Positions 41,352 through 50,435 of a DNA stretch of 56,495 bases are shown piece after piece. Source of the stretch: JBBQKG01 sp038326655. Its GTDB lineage: Bacteria > Actinomycetota > Thermoleophilia > Solirubrobacterales > JBBDJG01. Each line of letters begins with the position of its first letter. Position 1 is the stretch's first letter. Both the position numbers and the translations under genes were made by a program. The stretch is taken from NCBI GenBank assembly GCA_038326655.1, contig JBBQKG010000019.1:1-56495 (forward strand), in the 5' to 3' direction. Under the pieces are notes generated by a model. That model saw only the letters and a program-made list of their open reading frames with translations, did no database searches and had not been told where the DNA came from.

Positions 41352-43610
41352 TCAGGGGACGAAGACGCCCTGCGTCTCGAACAGCACGTTGTCCCCGCTG
41401 GTCGAGGCGACGCCGTCCGGACCCCCGTCGAGCAGCTGCACCGCGTCGAGCTCCCAGATCGTGCGCTTGGTCTCCGTCACGACGCCGGGCGTGACGGCGT
41501 CGGCGGTCGTGTTCACGGCGCAGCTTGCGCCGGTGGCGGGGTCGGCGGTGGCCGTGCAGGGCACCGTGAACCGGAAGTCGACCCCCTGAACGGTGGCCGG
41601 CTCGTCGCCTGCCGGCCCCGATCCCCTGTCGGTGATCTGCAGCCGGAGCCGGGCCTGCAGCTCGCCCGTGTAGTCGGCAAGGCCGGATTTGAGCCGCACG
41701 TCGGTCGACGAGGCCCTGAGCTGCACGTCGGCCTCGTCCGCGGGAGTCGCGGGGTCACCCGGCACGGCGTCGAGCCGCACGGACGCGATCGCGTCCGCAT
41801 TCGCGCCGTTCGCGTCGAATGTCCCGACCGTCAGCAGCGAGGAGACCTGCGCGGGCGGCGCGCAGGAGGGGAAGGCGAGAGGCGCTCCGTGTGAGCCGTT
41901 CGGGGTGCCGCAGGTCGCATATGCCGGCACCAGGGAGACCCGCAGGGGCGACGCGCCCTTCGGCCGCACATAGCCGGTGGCGCCGGACAGGTCCGTGATC
42001 GCGAAGTTCCGCGTCACCCACGCGGGGTCGGACGTGAGCGCCCCGTTCAGCTGGTTGGAGCCCCAGACCAGCTGGGCGAAGAGGGGGTCGGGGCTGGCGC
42101 CGGCGTAGTCGCCCCAGCGGCATGGGGTGGCCGCGCCGCCGCAGGAGAAATCCTGATCGGTCACGCTGCTCGTGCCGAGCGTGATCTCCCCGGTCATCGC
42201 CCCGAGCGGCGTGGCGCTCACCCTGGACTGCGCGCGGATGTCGACGAACGCCGTGGAGCCGCCGGTGTTGTAGTTGATCGCGGCGGTGGTGCCGTCGTTC
42301 GCGGGGGAGATCGCTCCGTTGAAGGCGAACCGGCTCAGATCGCTGACCGTGCCGAGCTGGCGGACCGTCAGCGAGGCCGGCAGCAGCTCGTACCAGCGCA
42401 CGACGGCGCGCCCGCCCGGCCCGTCGACCGTGTGCTGCGCCCAGACCGCTTCCCCGCCGCCGGCCGCGGGATCGGCGTGCGCGACGGCCTGCGTGACCCG
42501 CGTGTCGGAGGAGTCGATCACGTTCGAGGTGCTCGGCTGCGGCACGTTCGCGGGCAAGGCGAACGAGGCCACGTTCATGTTCCCGTCCGGCACGAGGGTG
42601 GGGGAGCCGGCGGTGCCGCCGACGTGCCAGGCCATGATCTGACTCGGGCTCGCGACGAAGTAGGGCGAGTCGGCCGCGATCACGTACCCCGCCGCGGCGC
42701 TGTCCCCGGTGTTCGCCGGGACCGGCGTGAAGGCCAGGTTGCCGTCCGAGGTCTGGAGCGGAACCGACGGCGAGCCGAAGGTGCTGACGGCCGGCGTCCC
42801 GCAGCTCGTGTCGCCGTTTGCCGGCTTCGGCAGCGAGTAGACGTGTGCGGTGTAGAACGAGCTCCCGCGGGTGGAGTTCGTGCCGACGAGGATGTGGAGG
42901 TTGTCGTGTCCCAGCTTCGGATAGTCCTCGAGGAAGCGCCCGCCGATGTCGGTGCTCACCACGAAGCGGCACCAGCCACCGGTGAGGTCGCTCGGATCGG
43001 CGGTCTTGGACCATCCCAAGGTGAGGAAGTTGTGTCCGGTGCTGTCGACGTCGTCGGCGACGTAGAGCCACCGCCCGCTCTGCTGGTCCCACTGGATCTG
43101 AGGGTCGAAGACGTCCTGCCCCGCACGGCCGACGAAGGCGTCGAGGTCACGGGAGCCCAGCAGGACGAGGTTGTCGCGGTCGTACACGCCGACCTTGCTG
43201 TTGACGAACTCGAGGTAGTGCCGGGGACCGATCGCGCCGGTCGTGTCCGGTGGGGTGCCCTGGTTGGCGGCGCTGTTGTCCGTCGCGGCGAGCCCGGGCT
43301 GGTTCAGGCTCCCGACCTGGACTGCGCTCGGCGCCGGAGCGGTCGAGCCGCCCGGCGTGGGTGCGTGTTCGAGCGCGGCGGCTGCCTTGCCGGCGCTCAA
43401 GACCGCGGCGCTCGGAACGGCGGGCCGGTGGATGCGAGCCCCGCGCGCGGCACCCCGTGCGACCTGGATGTCGTTCGCCGGCCGGGCTTGCAGAATCGCC
43501 GAGGGCGTGATTGCCCGAGCTGCGGAAGACGTTGCGGGCATGCTCAACGGCAGGCTCAGCGGCAGGATCAGTGAGAGACCTGCGAGGGCCACCCATCGAC
43601 GCAGTCCCAT
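41352..43610 (-). CDS. Large secreted protein with repeat-bearing body and shared C-terminal domain
   Basis: A 752-residue exported protein (signal peptide LAGLSLILPLSLPLSM...SSAARA). The body (about 90-540) looks like a beta-propeller or sialidase-like secreted domain: DTTGAIGPRHYLEFVNSKVGV, DPQIQWDQQSGRWLYVADD, LGWSKTADPSDLTGGWCRF and KLGHDNLHILVGTN. No catalytic motif is recognised. The last 200 or so residues, from YVRPKGASP to ETQGVFVP, are clearly homologous to the C-terminus of the neighbouring acylase (43659). The two genes are in tandem, 48 bases apart, and probably co-transcribed. It starts at ATG 43610. Confidence 0.8.
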   Translation of the reverse strand: MGLRRWVALAGLSLILPLSLPLSMPATSSAARAITPSAILQARPANDIQVARGAARGARIHRPAVPSAAVLSAGKAAAALEHAPTPGGSTAPAPSAVQVGSLNQPGLAATDNSAANQGTPPDTTGAIGPRHYLEFVNSKVGVYDRDNLVLLGSRDLDAFVGRAGQDVFDPQIQWDQQSGRWLYVADDVDSTGHNFLTLGWSKTADPSDLTGGWCRFVVSTDIGGRFLEDYPKLGHDNLHILVGTNSTRGSSFYTAHVYSLPKPANGDTSCGTPAVSTFGSPSVPLQTSDGNLAFTPVPANTGDSAAAGYVIAADSPYFVASPSQIMAWHVGGTAGSPTLVPDGNMNVASFALPANVPQPSTSNVIDSSDTRVTQAVAHADPAAGGGEAVWAQHTVDGPGGRAVVRWYELLPASLTVRQLGTVSDLSRFAFNGAISPANDGTTAAINYNTGGSTAFVDIRAQSRVSATPLGAMTGEITLGTSSVTDQDFSCGGAATPCRWGDYAGASPDPLFAQLVWGSNQLNGALTSDPAWVTRNFAITDLSGATGYVRPKGASPLRVSLVPAYATCGTPNGSHGAPLAFPSCAPPAQVSSLLTVGTFDANGANADAIASVRLDAVPGDPATPADEADVQLRASSTDVRLKSGLADYTGELQARLRLQITDRGSGPAGDEPATVQGVDFRFTVPCTATADPATGASCAVNTTADAVTPGVVTETKRTIWELDAVQLLDGGPDGVASTSGDNVLFETQGVFVP

Positions 43611-43658
43611 GAGACGAGTATGCCGGAAGCTTGGGGGTTCGTCCCGCTGGCTTTGCGG

Positions 43659-46600
43659 CTAGGGCACGAAGACGCCCTGCGTCGCGAAAAGGCCGCCGCC
43701 GGCGTCGTACATCCCGATCGATCCGAGCTGCCAGATCGCGCGGTCGCCGTCGCGCACGGCTCCCGGTGAGAGCGCGTTTGCGCTCGTGCTGACGCGGCAG
43801 TCTCCGCCCGAGTCCCCGCCCGGCGCGGTGCACGGGACCGTGAACTTGAACGGCGTGTCCTCGACCGTGGCCGCATCCGTCTGCGGATCGGCGGCGCCCG
43901 GCGCGTTGTAGCGGTCGGTGATCCGCAGGGTGAACCGGCCCTCGAGGTCACCCGTGTAGGCCGACAGGTCGGACCTGTTGCGAACGTCGCTGAGCGACGC
44001 CGCGATGCGTACGTCCGCGTTGAACGGGAGCGCGCAGGCGGGACAGCTGAAGACGTCGAGGCGCACGGACCCGACCGAGTTGGTCGCCTTGCCGTTCGCG
44101 TCGGACGTCCCGACCGTGAGCGCCTGGGACTGCTGGGACGGCGGGGCGCACGAGCCGAACGCAAGCGGCGCGCCGTGCGTGCGGTCGGGCGCCGTGCACG
44201 GCTGGTAGGCGGGCACCAGCGGAACGCGGGTGGGCGTCGCGCCCTTCGGGCGCGGATAGCCCTCCGAGATCGTCGTCGTCTGGAGGTTCGGGTCGGCCGC
44301 GATCTCGTCCTCGCAGTAGGCCTCGTCGACCCACTGCTTGTTCGAGAACATCCGCGTCTGGTCGGCGAAGTAGGGCGAGTCCGGGTTGGCCGACTGGGAG
44401 TAGGTGAGGATCGAGCGGGTGTCGACGGGACACTGGCCGCCCCCGCCGGTGAACTGCGCCGTGTATACGAAGCTCGAGCCGTGCGGGACGTTCGGGTAGC
44501 CCGACGGCGGTGACCAGCTCACGTTGATCGCGTTGAAGACGCCGACGCCGCCGGGTCCTCCGTGGATCGGCACCTTATCGCTGCCGCGGCGCTCGTACTG
44601 GTACCCGCGCAGCGGCGCGTCGAGCGGGATGCCGGCGGCGCGCAGGTCGGTGACGGCGTCCGCGAAGGAACGCTCGACCACCGGGTTGCCCACGTTCAGC
44701 CCGCGCGGGGTGTGGACGGGGTCGTTCGCGTCGAACTGGGTCGTGTAGAGCCCGGGGGTGCCGGTCACCGGCACGGCGCCCAGCGCGCGGCTGGCGAACC
44801 TCCGGAAGAGGATCGCGCCGTTCGAGTCGAGGTTGTCGTGGAGGTCCCAGGCGCGCAGGACGGGACAGGCCGCGCCCACGTCGACGGGGCCGTTCGAGCC
44901 GGTCATCACCGGCTGCGCCTCGCAGAAGGCGGCGAGGTCGTCGCGCCACAGCTCGCCCGCGTACTGGCGGTTCATGAACACCGTGTCCTGTAGCTGCTGG
45001 AGCGTGAAGCGGTTGCCGGGCCGCCCGTCGGTGCCGCCCAGGCGTTCCTCGATCATCACGAGCCCCGATCGCGTCCGCAACGCGCGGGCGGTGTTCTCGT
45101 CGCCGATGATCCGCGCGAAGCCCGTGAGCGGCTGGTTCGGGTTCGACAGCCAGTAGCTGTCATTGGAGTTCTCGACGTAGTCGTCGCGGAACAGGCTCGG
45201 CATGTGGGAGGGCCCGAAGATGCCGGGCTCGACCGCGTCCGGGTCGGTGTCCCACTCGCACATCGAGCGTGAGCCGTCGAGCACCGGCAGCCGCAGCGCC
45301 TCGAACGTACCCTGCCCGAGCGCCGTGTCACAGGCCAGCGCCTTCGAGTCGGGCACGTTAGGCGTCACCGAGATGTCGGCGTAGAATGCCTTGCCGGAGG
45401 AGTCCGTGGCGAGCGTGTTCACCCACGGGATGCCCTGGTTGCGGTGCAGGATGTCGCTCAGCTCGGCCGTGCTCTGCGCCTCGTCGGTCTCCAGGAAATG
45501 ATTGAGGTACCGGAAGTTCGTGGCGTTCGCGTCGCCCATCGCATAGGCGTTGGCCGGCGTCCACGGGAACAGGTTCTGGCCGAGCAGCGAAGTGAAGATC
45601 GACCCGTGGTCGGTCGAGTACAGCGTGCGGCTGCGAGGCGAGAGCGAGCCGTCCGGGTTTTTCACCGTCACGGTCACGTTCTCGGCCTTCATCTGCTTCT
45701 CCTGCCCGTCCTGCACGTAGGTGGTGGGCAAGCCGGGGACGAGCTTCTCCTCGAAGGGGGTGAACCGGTACGCGGTCGAGACCGTGTGGCTCCAGGCGAG
45801 GTTGTCGGTGTGGCCGATCAGCACCAGCGGCACGCCAAAGAGGCTTGCGCCCTCGACGTTCATCACGCCCGGGATCGTCAGCTGGGACTCGTAGAAGCGC
45901 TCCGAGCCGTCCCACGGGAAGTGCGGGTTGCCGAGCATCATCCCGAGCCCGTTGTCGGTCGCGTCCTTGCCGAGCCCGATCGCGTTCGAGCCGACGCCGC
46001 CGAGCGGCAGCTTCTGCCCGAGCTCGGCGATCATCTGCGCCTGCTGGGCGGGCGTCGGAGACGCGACCGGCCCCGTCGGCGGCTGCGCCGAGCCGATGCC
46101 GTCGATCGCGACGCCCTGGCTGGCGATCAACCCGAGCTGGTAGAAGCGCCGGTAGACCTCCTGCTGGGTGATCGGCCGCACCCATGCCGCGCCGCGGCAG
46201 GTCGGGTCGGGAAGGTTGTCCACGCCGGTCTCGGCGAGATAGCGGTTGTAGCCGACGACGTAGCCGCGCACGAGCTCCTTGACCTCTGGGCGCGCGCCGC
46301 GAGGCGGGTCGAGCGAGAGGAGATGGTCGATCGTGCCGTTGTCGATGATCCGCTGGTAGAAGAAGTCGCTGTTGAGGTTGTTGTTGGTGGAGCCGTTCCC
46401 GCCGACCGTGTACGAGCCGTCCGGCCCGAAGAAGCGTGAGCGCTGCCCGTCGACGGTCACGTAGCTGTCGGCGATCACGCAGATGTTGTCCCGCGCGAGC
46501 GAGTAGCCGTAGCCGTAGCCGAGGCTTGGGTAGTCGGCCGCGAGGATATGCGGGATGCCGTGCGAGGTCCGGCGGATCGTAGCCCGGAGGGCGCCTGTCG

Positions 46601-46730
46601 CGGGCGGGCTCCCCGCCGCCTCAGCGCGGCCGATGCCCGCACCGGCACCGGCATGTGCGGAAACGGCAACCGCGACCACCGCGCCCACGACCGCGATGAT
46701 GCCCAGCACGAATCCAGTTCCTCGGCGCAT
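43659..46730 (-). CDS. Secreted penicillin-amidase-family acylase with extra C-terminal domain
   Basis: A 1023-residue Ntn-hydrolase precursor. A signal peptide (FVLGIIAVVGAVVAVAVSA) is followed by the alpha-chain part (HGIPHILAADYPSLGYGYGY). The autocatalytic cleavage site G-S-N has its nucleophile near S248 (in LGGVGSNAIGLGKD), and the beta-chain has GNPHFPWDG, SHTVSTAYRFTPFE and NDSYWLSNPN. Overall it resembles acyl-homoserine-lactone/aculeacin acylases. After about residue 820 an additional domain (YPRPKGATP to ATQGVFVP) not found in ordinary acylases is shared with the protein at 41352. It starts at ATG 46730 with GGGGAGGGAC before it. It could degrade N-acyl amides outside the cell. Confidence 0.9.
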   Translation of the reverse strand: MRRGTGFVLGIIAVVGAVVAVAVSAHAGAGAGIGRAEAAGSPPATGALRATIRRTSHGIPHILAADYPSLGYGYGYSLARDNICVIADSYVTVDGQRSRFFGPDGSYTVGGNGSTNNNLNSDFFYQRIIDNGTIDHLLSLDPPRGARPEVKELVRGYVVGYNRYLAETGVDNLPDPTCRGAAWVRPITQQEVYRRFYQLGLIASQGVAIDGIGSAQPPTGPVASPTPAQQAQMIAELGQKLPLGGVGSNAIGLGKDATDNGLGMMLGNPHFPWDGSERFYESQLTIPGVMNVEGASLFGVPLVLIGHTDNLAWSHTVSTAYRFTPFEEKLVPGLPTTYVQDGQEKQMKAENVTVTVKNPDGSLSPRSRTLYSTDHGSIFTSLLGQNLFPWTPANAYAMGDANATNFRYLNHFLETDEAQSTAELSDILHRNQGIPWVNTLATDSSGKAFYADISVTPNVPDSKALACDTALGQGTFEALRLPVLDGSRSMCEWDTDPDAVEPGIFGPSHMPSLFRDDYVENSNDSYWLSNPNQPLTGFARIIGDENTARALRTRSGLVMIEERLGGTDGRPGNRFTLQQLQDTVFMNRQYAGELWRDDLAAFCEAQPVMTGSNGPVDVGAACPVLRAWDLHDNLDSNGAILFRRFASRALGAVPVTGTPGLYTTQFDANDPVHTPRGLNVGNPVVERSFADAVTDLRAAGIPLDAPLRGYQYERRGSDKVPIHGGPGGVGVFNAINVSWSPPSGYPNVPHGSSFVYTAQFTGGGGQCPVDTRSILTYSQSANPDSPYFADQTRMFSNKQWVDEAYCEDEIAADPNLQTTTISEGYPRPKGATPTRVPLVPAYQPCTAPDRTHGAPLAFGSCAPPSQQSQALTVGTSDANGKATNSVGSVRLDVFSCPACALPFNADVRIAASLSDVRNRSDLSAYTGDLEGRFTLRITDRYNAPGAADPQTDAATVEDTPFKFTVPCTAPGGDSGGDCRVSTSANALSPGAVRDGDRAIWQLGSIGMYDAGGGLFATQGVFVP

Positions 46731-46793
46731 GTCCCTCCCCGTGGTGACAGCCAAACGAGCGAGGGGGAGGATACGCGAACTACGGGCGTCGCG

Positions 46794-48008
46794 TCAGGAC
46801 GACCACCGGATCGGCAGCGACTCCATGCCGTAGAGCCCGGTGATCGTGCCGTAGCGCGGCTCGCCGTCGAGCTCGAGCCCCGGCATGCGCGCCGCGAGGA
46901 ACGCGAGGCCTTCCTGCAGCTCGGCGCGCGCGAGGTTCGAGCCCAGGCAGAAGTGCGGGCCGGCGCCGAACGTGAGCGATCGTGCCGCACCGCGGTCGGT
47001 GCGGATGTCGAACTGCTCCGGCTCCGCATCGCCGGTCGCCTCGCGGTTCGCGTTCCAGGACGACACGAACACGACGGAGCCCGCGGGGAAGTCGACGCCG
47101 CGAAACTCGACGGGCTCCTGCAGCACGCGGCTGGTGAACGGCGCGACCGGCTCGAAGCGCAGGATCTCTTCGGCCGCCCTGGGCACGAGCGAGTCGTCTT
47201 CTGCAAGCAGCTGCCACTGCTCCGGATGTCCGGCGAACAGCCGCACGCCGTGCGCAAGCTGGCTCTGGGTCGTGTCCACGCCTCCGTTCATCACGTCGAG
47301 CACGAGGTGGACGCACTCCTCCTCGGAGAGCCGGTTTCCCTCGCGTTCCACCTGAACCAGGCGGGAGACCAGGTCGTCGCCCGGCTCGCTCCGGCGCGCC
47401 TCGACCAGGCCGCGCGCATACTCGTCGAATTCGAGCGCGGCCCGCTCGAGCTCGGCACGGCGGGTCATGACGGCGATCGCGTCGAACTGGCTCTGCAGGA
47501 GGTTCGAGAGCTCGTGCAGCCGCGGCGCATCCTCGAGCGGCGCGCCGACCACGGTCGCGATCATCAGGGCGGGATAGGGCTTTGCGAACGCGGTCACGAA
47601 GTCACAGCGGCCGGCTGTCGCGATCGGCTCGAAGAGCTGCTCGAGGAACGCGCGCATCGCCGGCCGGTACCGGTCCGCCGCTTTCGGCGTGAACTCGTCG
47701 TGCACGAGCGAGCGGAGCCGGCGGTGCTGGTCGCCGTTCGAGGTGATGATGTTCTTGCTGAGCGACTCGTAGAGCGGTCCCTCGGTGATCCCGAGCAGCT
47801 CGAACATCATCACGCCGGGGAACACGGCGCTCTTGCTCTTGAGGAAGAAGTTGGCCGCCTCCCGGTCGAGCGCCACGAACCCGAGATCTGAGCGCGCGAG
47901 CCACGACTCTTCGCGCAGCGCGCGCATCGTCTCGTGGAACCGGTCCCCGCTCAGGCTCAGGTCCGTGTAGTCGAAATGCGGGAGGTCTAGCTCGGAGGCG
48001 ACGGGCAT
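46794..48008 (-). CDS. Cytochrome P450
   Basis: A 404-residue soluble P450. I-helix NGGVDTTQSQLAHG, K-helix ExxR in EEILRFEPV, PERF-equivalent DAEPEQFDIRTDRG and haem loop LTFGAGPHFCLGSNLARAEL with the Cys ligand. The length and the GxHxCxG-type haem loop are those of bacterial class I enzymes fed by a ferredoxin. The I-helix has G-V-D-T-T, so the usual acid is Asp. The substrate is unknown. It starts at ATG 48008 and diverges from the PfkB-family gene. It is unrelated in detail to the P450 at 33086. Confidence 0.94.
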   Translation of the reverse strand: MPVASELDLPHFDYTDLSLSGDRFHETMRALREESWLARSDLGFVALDREAANFFLKSKSAVFPGVMMFELLGITEGPLYESLSKNIITSNGDQHRRLRSLVHDEFTPKAADRYRPAMRAFLEQLFEPIATAGRCDFVTAFAKPYPALMIATVVGAPLEDAPRLHELSNLLQSQFDAIAVMTRRAELERAALEFDEYARGLVEARRSEPGDDLVSRLVQVEREGNRLSEEECVHLVLDVMNGGVDTTQSQLAHGVRLFAGHPEQWQLLAEDDSLVPRAAEEILRFEPVAPFTSRVLQEPVEFRGVDFPAGSVVFVSSWNANREATGDAEPEQFDIRTDRGAARSLTFGAGPHFCLGSNLARAELQEGLAFLAARMPGLELDGEPRYGTITGLYGMESLPIRWSS

Positions 48009-48037
48009 CAGCCGTCAATCATCTAGCATCGCGCGCC

Positions 48038-48985
48038 GTGGCCGAGCCCCCCCAAGCCGCCGACCTCCCGCGCGTCACGGTGTTCGGGCCTCATCCGATT
48101 CTCGGGATCACGATCGAGCGGCGCGGCGCGGACCGGGACGAGATCCACGTCCACCCCGGCGGCCAGGGCGTGTGGGTCGCGCGGATGGCGGGAGAGATGG
48201 GCGCGGATCCGATCCTCTGCGGCTTGCGTGGCGGCGAGACCGGAACGCTGCTGGGACCGCTGCTCGACGAGCTGCCCGGGGAGCGGCGCCTGGTCCCGGC
48301 AGTCGAGCCGAGCGGTTCCTGGGTGATCGACCGCCGGAGCGGCGAGCGGCAGCTGATCGCGACCGCCTGGAGCGATCCTCCGTCTCGTCACGAGATCGAC
48401 GACCTGTTCTCGGTCACGACAGCCTCGGCGCTCAACAGCAAGGTGCTCGTGTGCTGTGGCCCGGTCCCTCCCGACTCCCTGCCGAACGACCTGTACGGCC
48501 GGCTCGTGAAGGACGTCCGCTCGCACGGCACGACGGTGGTCGTGGACCTGTCGCCGCCGAGGCTCGACAGCGCGCTGGAAGGCGGACCGGACGTGGTCAA
48601 GGCCGACGAGTGGCAGCTCGCGCAGCTGATCGGCGAAGACACCCGGGACCCCGACCGGTTCCGGGCGGCCGCGGAGGAGGTGATCGCGCGGGGCGCCGGC
48701 GCCGTGGTCGCGACCCGCGGCGCCGACCCCGTGCTGGTGCTGACCCGCGCCGGCCGCGCGTGGGAGCTGGTGCCGCCGGTGTTCGCCGAGGGCGCCGCCG
48801 AGGGCAGCGGAGACTCGATGGTGGGCGCGCTCGCGGCGGGACTGGCACGCGGGATGGACCTCGAGGACGCACTGCGCCTCGGCGCCGCCGCGGGAGCCAC
48901 GAACTTCCTCCGGCACGGGCTCGGCACCGGCTCGCGCGCGGTCGTCGAGGACCTGGTCAAGCGGGTCGAGCTGCGGCCGCTCTAG
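48038..48985 (+). CDS. PfkB-family hexose/phosphohexose kinase
   Basis: A 315-residue ribokinase-fold kinase, closest in style to 1-phosphofructokinases (PHPGGQGVWVARMAGEMG near the N-terminus binds sugar; the C-terminal anion-hole motif is EGSGDSMVGALAAGLARG with the catalytic Asp). It lacks the standard N-terminal ITLNPALD of FruK (here FGPHPILGITIERRG), so its substrate may differ from fructose-1-phosphate. The start is GTG 48038. No PTS or transporter gene accompanies it, and it is convergent with the PHP-type phosphatase gene. Confidence 0.87.
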   Translation: MAEPPQAADLPRVTVFGPHPILGITIERRGADRDEIHVHPGGQGVWVARMAGEMGADPILCGLRGGETGTLLGPLLDELPGERRLVPAVEPSGSWVIDRRSGERQLIATAWSDPPSRHEIDDLFSVTTASALNSKVLVCCGPVPPDSLPNDLYGRLVKDVRSHGTTVVVDLSPPRLDSALEGGPDVVKADEWQLAQLIGEDTRDPDRFRAAAEEVIARGAGAVVATRGADPVLVLTRAGRAWELVPPVFAEGAAEGSGDSMVGALAAGLARGMDLEDALRLGAAAGATNFLRHGLGTGSRAVVEDLVKRVELRPL

Positions 48986-49011
48986 GAACGGTCTCGGAAA
49001 AGGGTCCACCC

Positions 49012-49743
49012 CTAGCAGGGCAGGAAGGGAGGCCAGGTGTGCTCGCCGGCGAGGATCGCGCGCGGGCCGTCCCGCACCACCCAGTCGAGGTGCGGCTTCA
49101 CGCAGTCGACCTCGGCGAGCCGCGCGAGGCCGTGCGAGAGCTTCACCGGGCGGCCGGCGTGGGACGAGTGCGCGTCGGAGCCGAGCAGGTGCACGAGCCC
49201 GTGGTGGGCAAGCTCGATCATGGTGGGCGCGGCAGGCCCGTCTGCGATCAGCGCCGCGGTCACCTGGATCAGCGCGCCGCGCTCGACCAGCGCCTCGATG
49301 CGCTCGCGGAAGTCGCCGCCCGCGTGGCGCTCGGGATGCGCGATGACGCACCGGAAGTTGCGCTTGGCGAGCCGCTCGACGGTGTCGATCAGGTCTCCCG
49401 TGATCGGGCCCGGCCGCGGCTCGATCAGGAGCCAGACGCCGGTTGCGCCGAGCGAGACCAGGCGGAGCTTCTCGTCGGGGACCTCGTGGAGAGCTTCGTC
49501 TGCGACCTCTCCGCCGTGCGCCACCAGCACGTCGACGTCCTGCCGCTGGAGCTCGTCGTTGACGGCCGCGATCCGCGCCTCCAGCCCGTCGGCCTGGACG
49601 TCGTGGTCGGACCTGATGTGCGGCGTCGCGCACACGATCTGGATGCCGTCGGCCTCCGCCTGGCGGGCCATCCCAACGCTGTCCTCGAGGTCCCTGGCGC
49701 CGTCGTCGAGCGCCGGGAGGATGTGGCAGTGGAGGTCGATCAC
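49012..49743 (-). CDS. CpsB/YwqE-type PHP-domain tyrosine-protein phosphatase
   Basis: A 243-residue PHP-fold metallophosphatase. The signature MIDLHCHILPALDDGARD opens the protein, followed by VCATPHIRSDHD, VAHGGEVADEA, RCVIAHPERHAG and LLGSDAHSSHAGRP, which supply the His/Asp metal ligands. Relatives dephosphorylate the BY-kinase that controls capsule/exopolysaccharide assembly. No kinase or polysaccharide cluster is seen here, although two polytopic membrane proteins lie 1-4 kb away. It starts at GTG 49743. Confidence 0.9.
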   Translation of the reverse strand: MIDLHCHILPALDDGARDLEDSVGMARQAEADGIQIVCATPHIRSDHDVQADGLEARIAAVNDELQRQDVDVLVAHGGEVADEALHEVPDEKLRLVSLGATGVWLLIEPRPGPITGDLIDTVERLAKRNFRCVIAHPERHAGGDFRERIEALVERGALIQVTAALIADGPAAPTMIELAHHGLVHLLGSDAHSSHAGRPVKLSHGLARLAEVDCVKPHLDWVVRDGPRAILAGEHTWPPFLPC

Positions 49744-49753
49744 GGGCTTGTTC

Positions 49754-50357
49754 TTACCCCAGAATCAGTCTCTTGAGATCCCCGGCCAGACGCTCGAGCT
49801 CTTCACGCAGCTGCCGCCACGTGATGCGGACCACCCGCCAGCCAGCCGCATTCAGCGCTGCCCGGTCCATACGCAGTCGCACTCGATTCCCTCCAGCGGC
49901 ACGTTGTGCGCGGGGCGCAGGCAACCCGATCGCTCGAGCGAAGCGCCGGAAGCGCGCTTCGAGCTCGCTGCGCATGATGCTCTGTGGCTCGCCGAGCAAC
50001 GCCATCGCCGCCCGGATGCCGGATTGGCGGCCCACGAAGCGCGCGCGCCACGGTGACCTCGGCTCGCTCTGAGAACCGGATTCCCCAAAGCGCGGCCGCG
50101 GACCGATGGCTCAAGACTCCGTCCGGGCCGGTCGCGAGCACTGCCATCCATCGACCCCTGACACCAAGAAGACGATGGCCAACCGCATACACGCCTCGGT
50201 GCACGACGTGCAGCCGGCCGCGCTCGGTCCGGTGCCCGATCGCTCGCTGGCGCACCCCGACCGCGAGCAGCTGGCCCCGTGCAACGACGCCGTGCTGGCG
50301 CGCGGCGATCTCGCCGATCCACCGATCCACACATTCAGAATGCAGTTGAGCCCCCAT
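49754..50357 (-). pseudogene. Decayed DUF559 (AbiEi-antitoxin-like HTH + endonuclease-like) gene
   Basis: From ATG 50357 one frame reads an AbiEi-like winged-helix start (AARQHGVVARGQLLAVGV, HRGVYAVGHRLL, LSHRSAAALWGIRF). Near 50060 homology jumps to another frame with the beginning of DUF559 (SELEARFRRFARAIGLPAP), then to a third (NVPLEGIECDCVW), and back to AALNAAGWRVVRITWRQLREE at the end. The central part of about 70-100 residues normally present is missing. At least two frameshifts plus deletions mean it cannot make a full protein. Intact relatives pair a helix-turn-helix with a Vsr/restriction-like fold and are abundant in actinobacteria. Confidence 0.8.
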
Positions 50358-50435
50358 GACGGGTTCAAGTGCAGGATGAGTTCGGGTTATGCGCCTTGAC
50401 CCTCGCCACGATCGTCCCGCCGGCCGAATAGCGTC

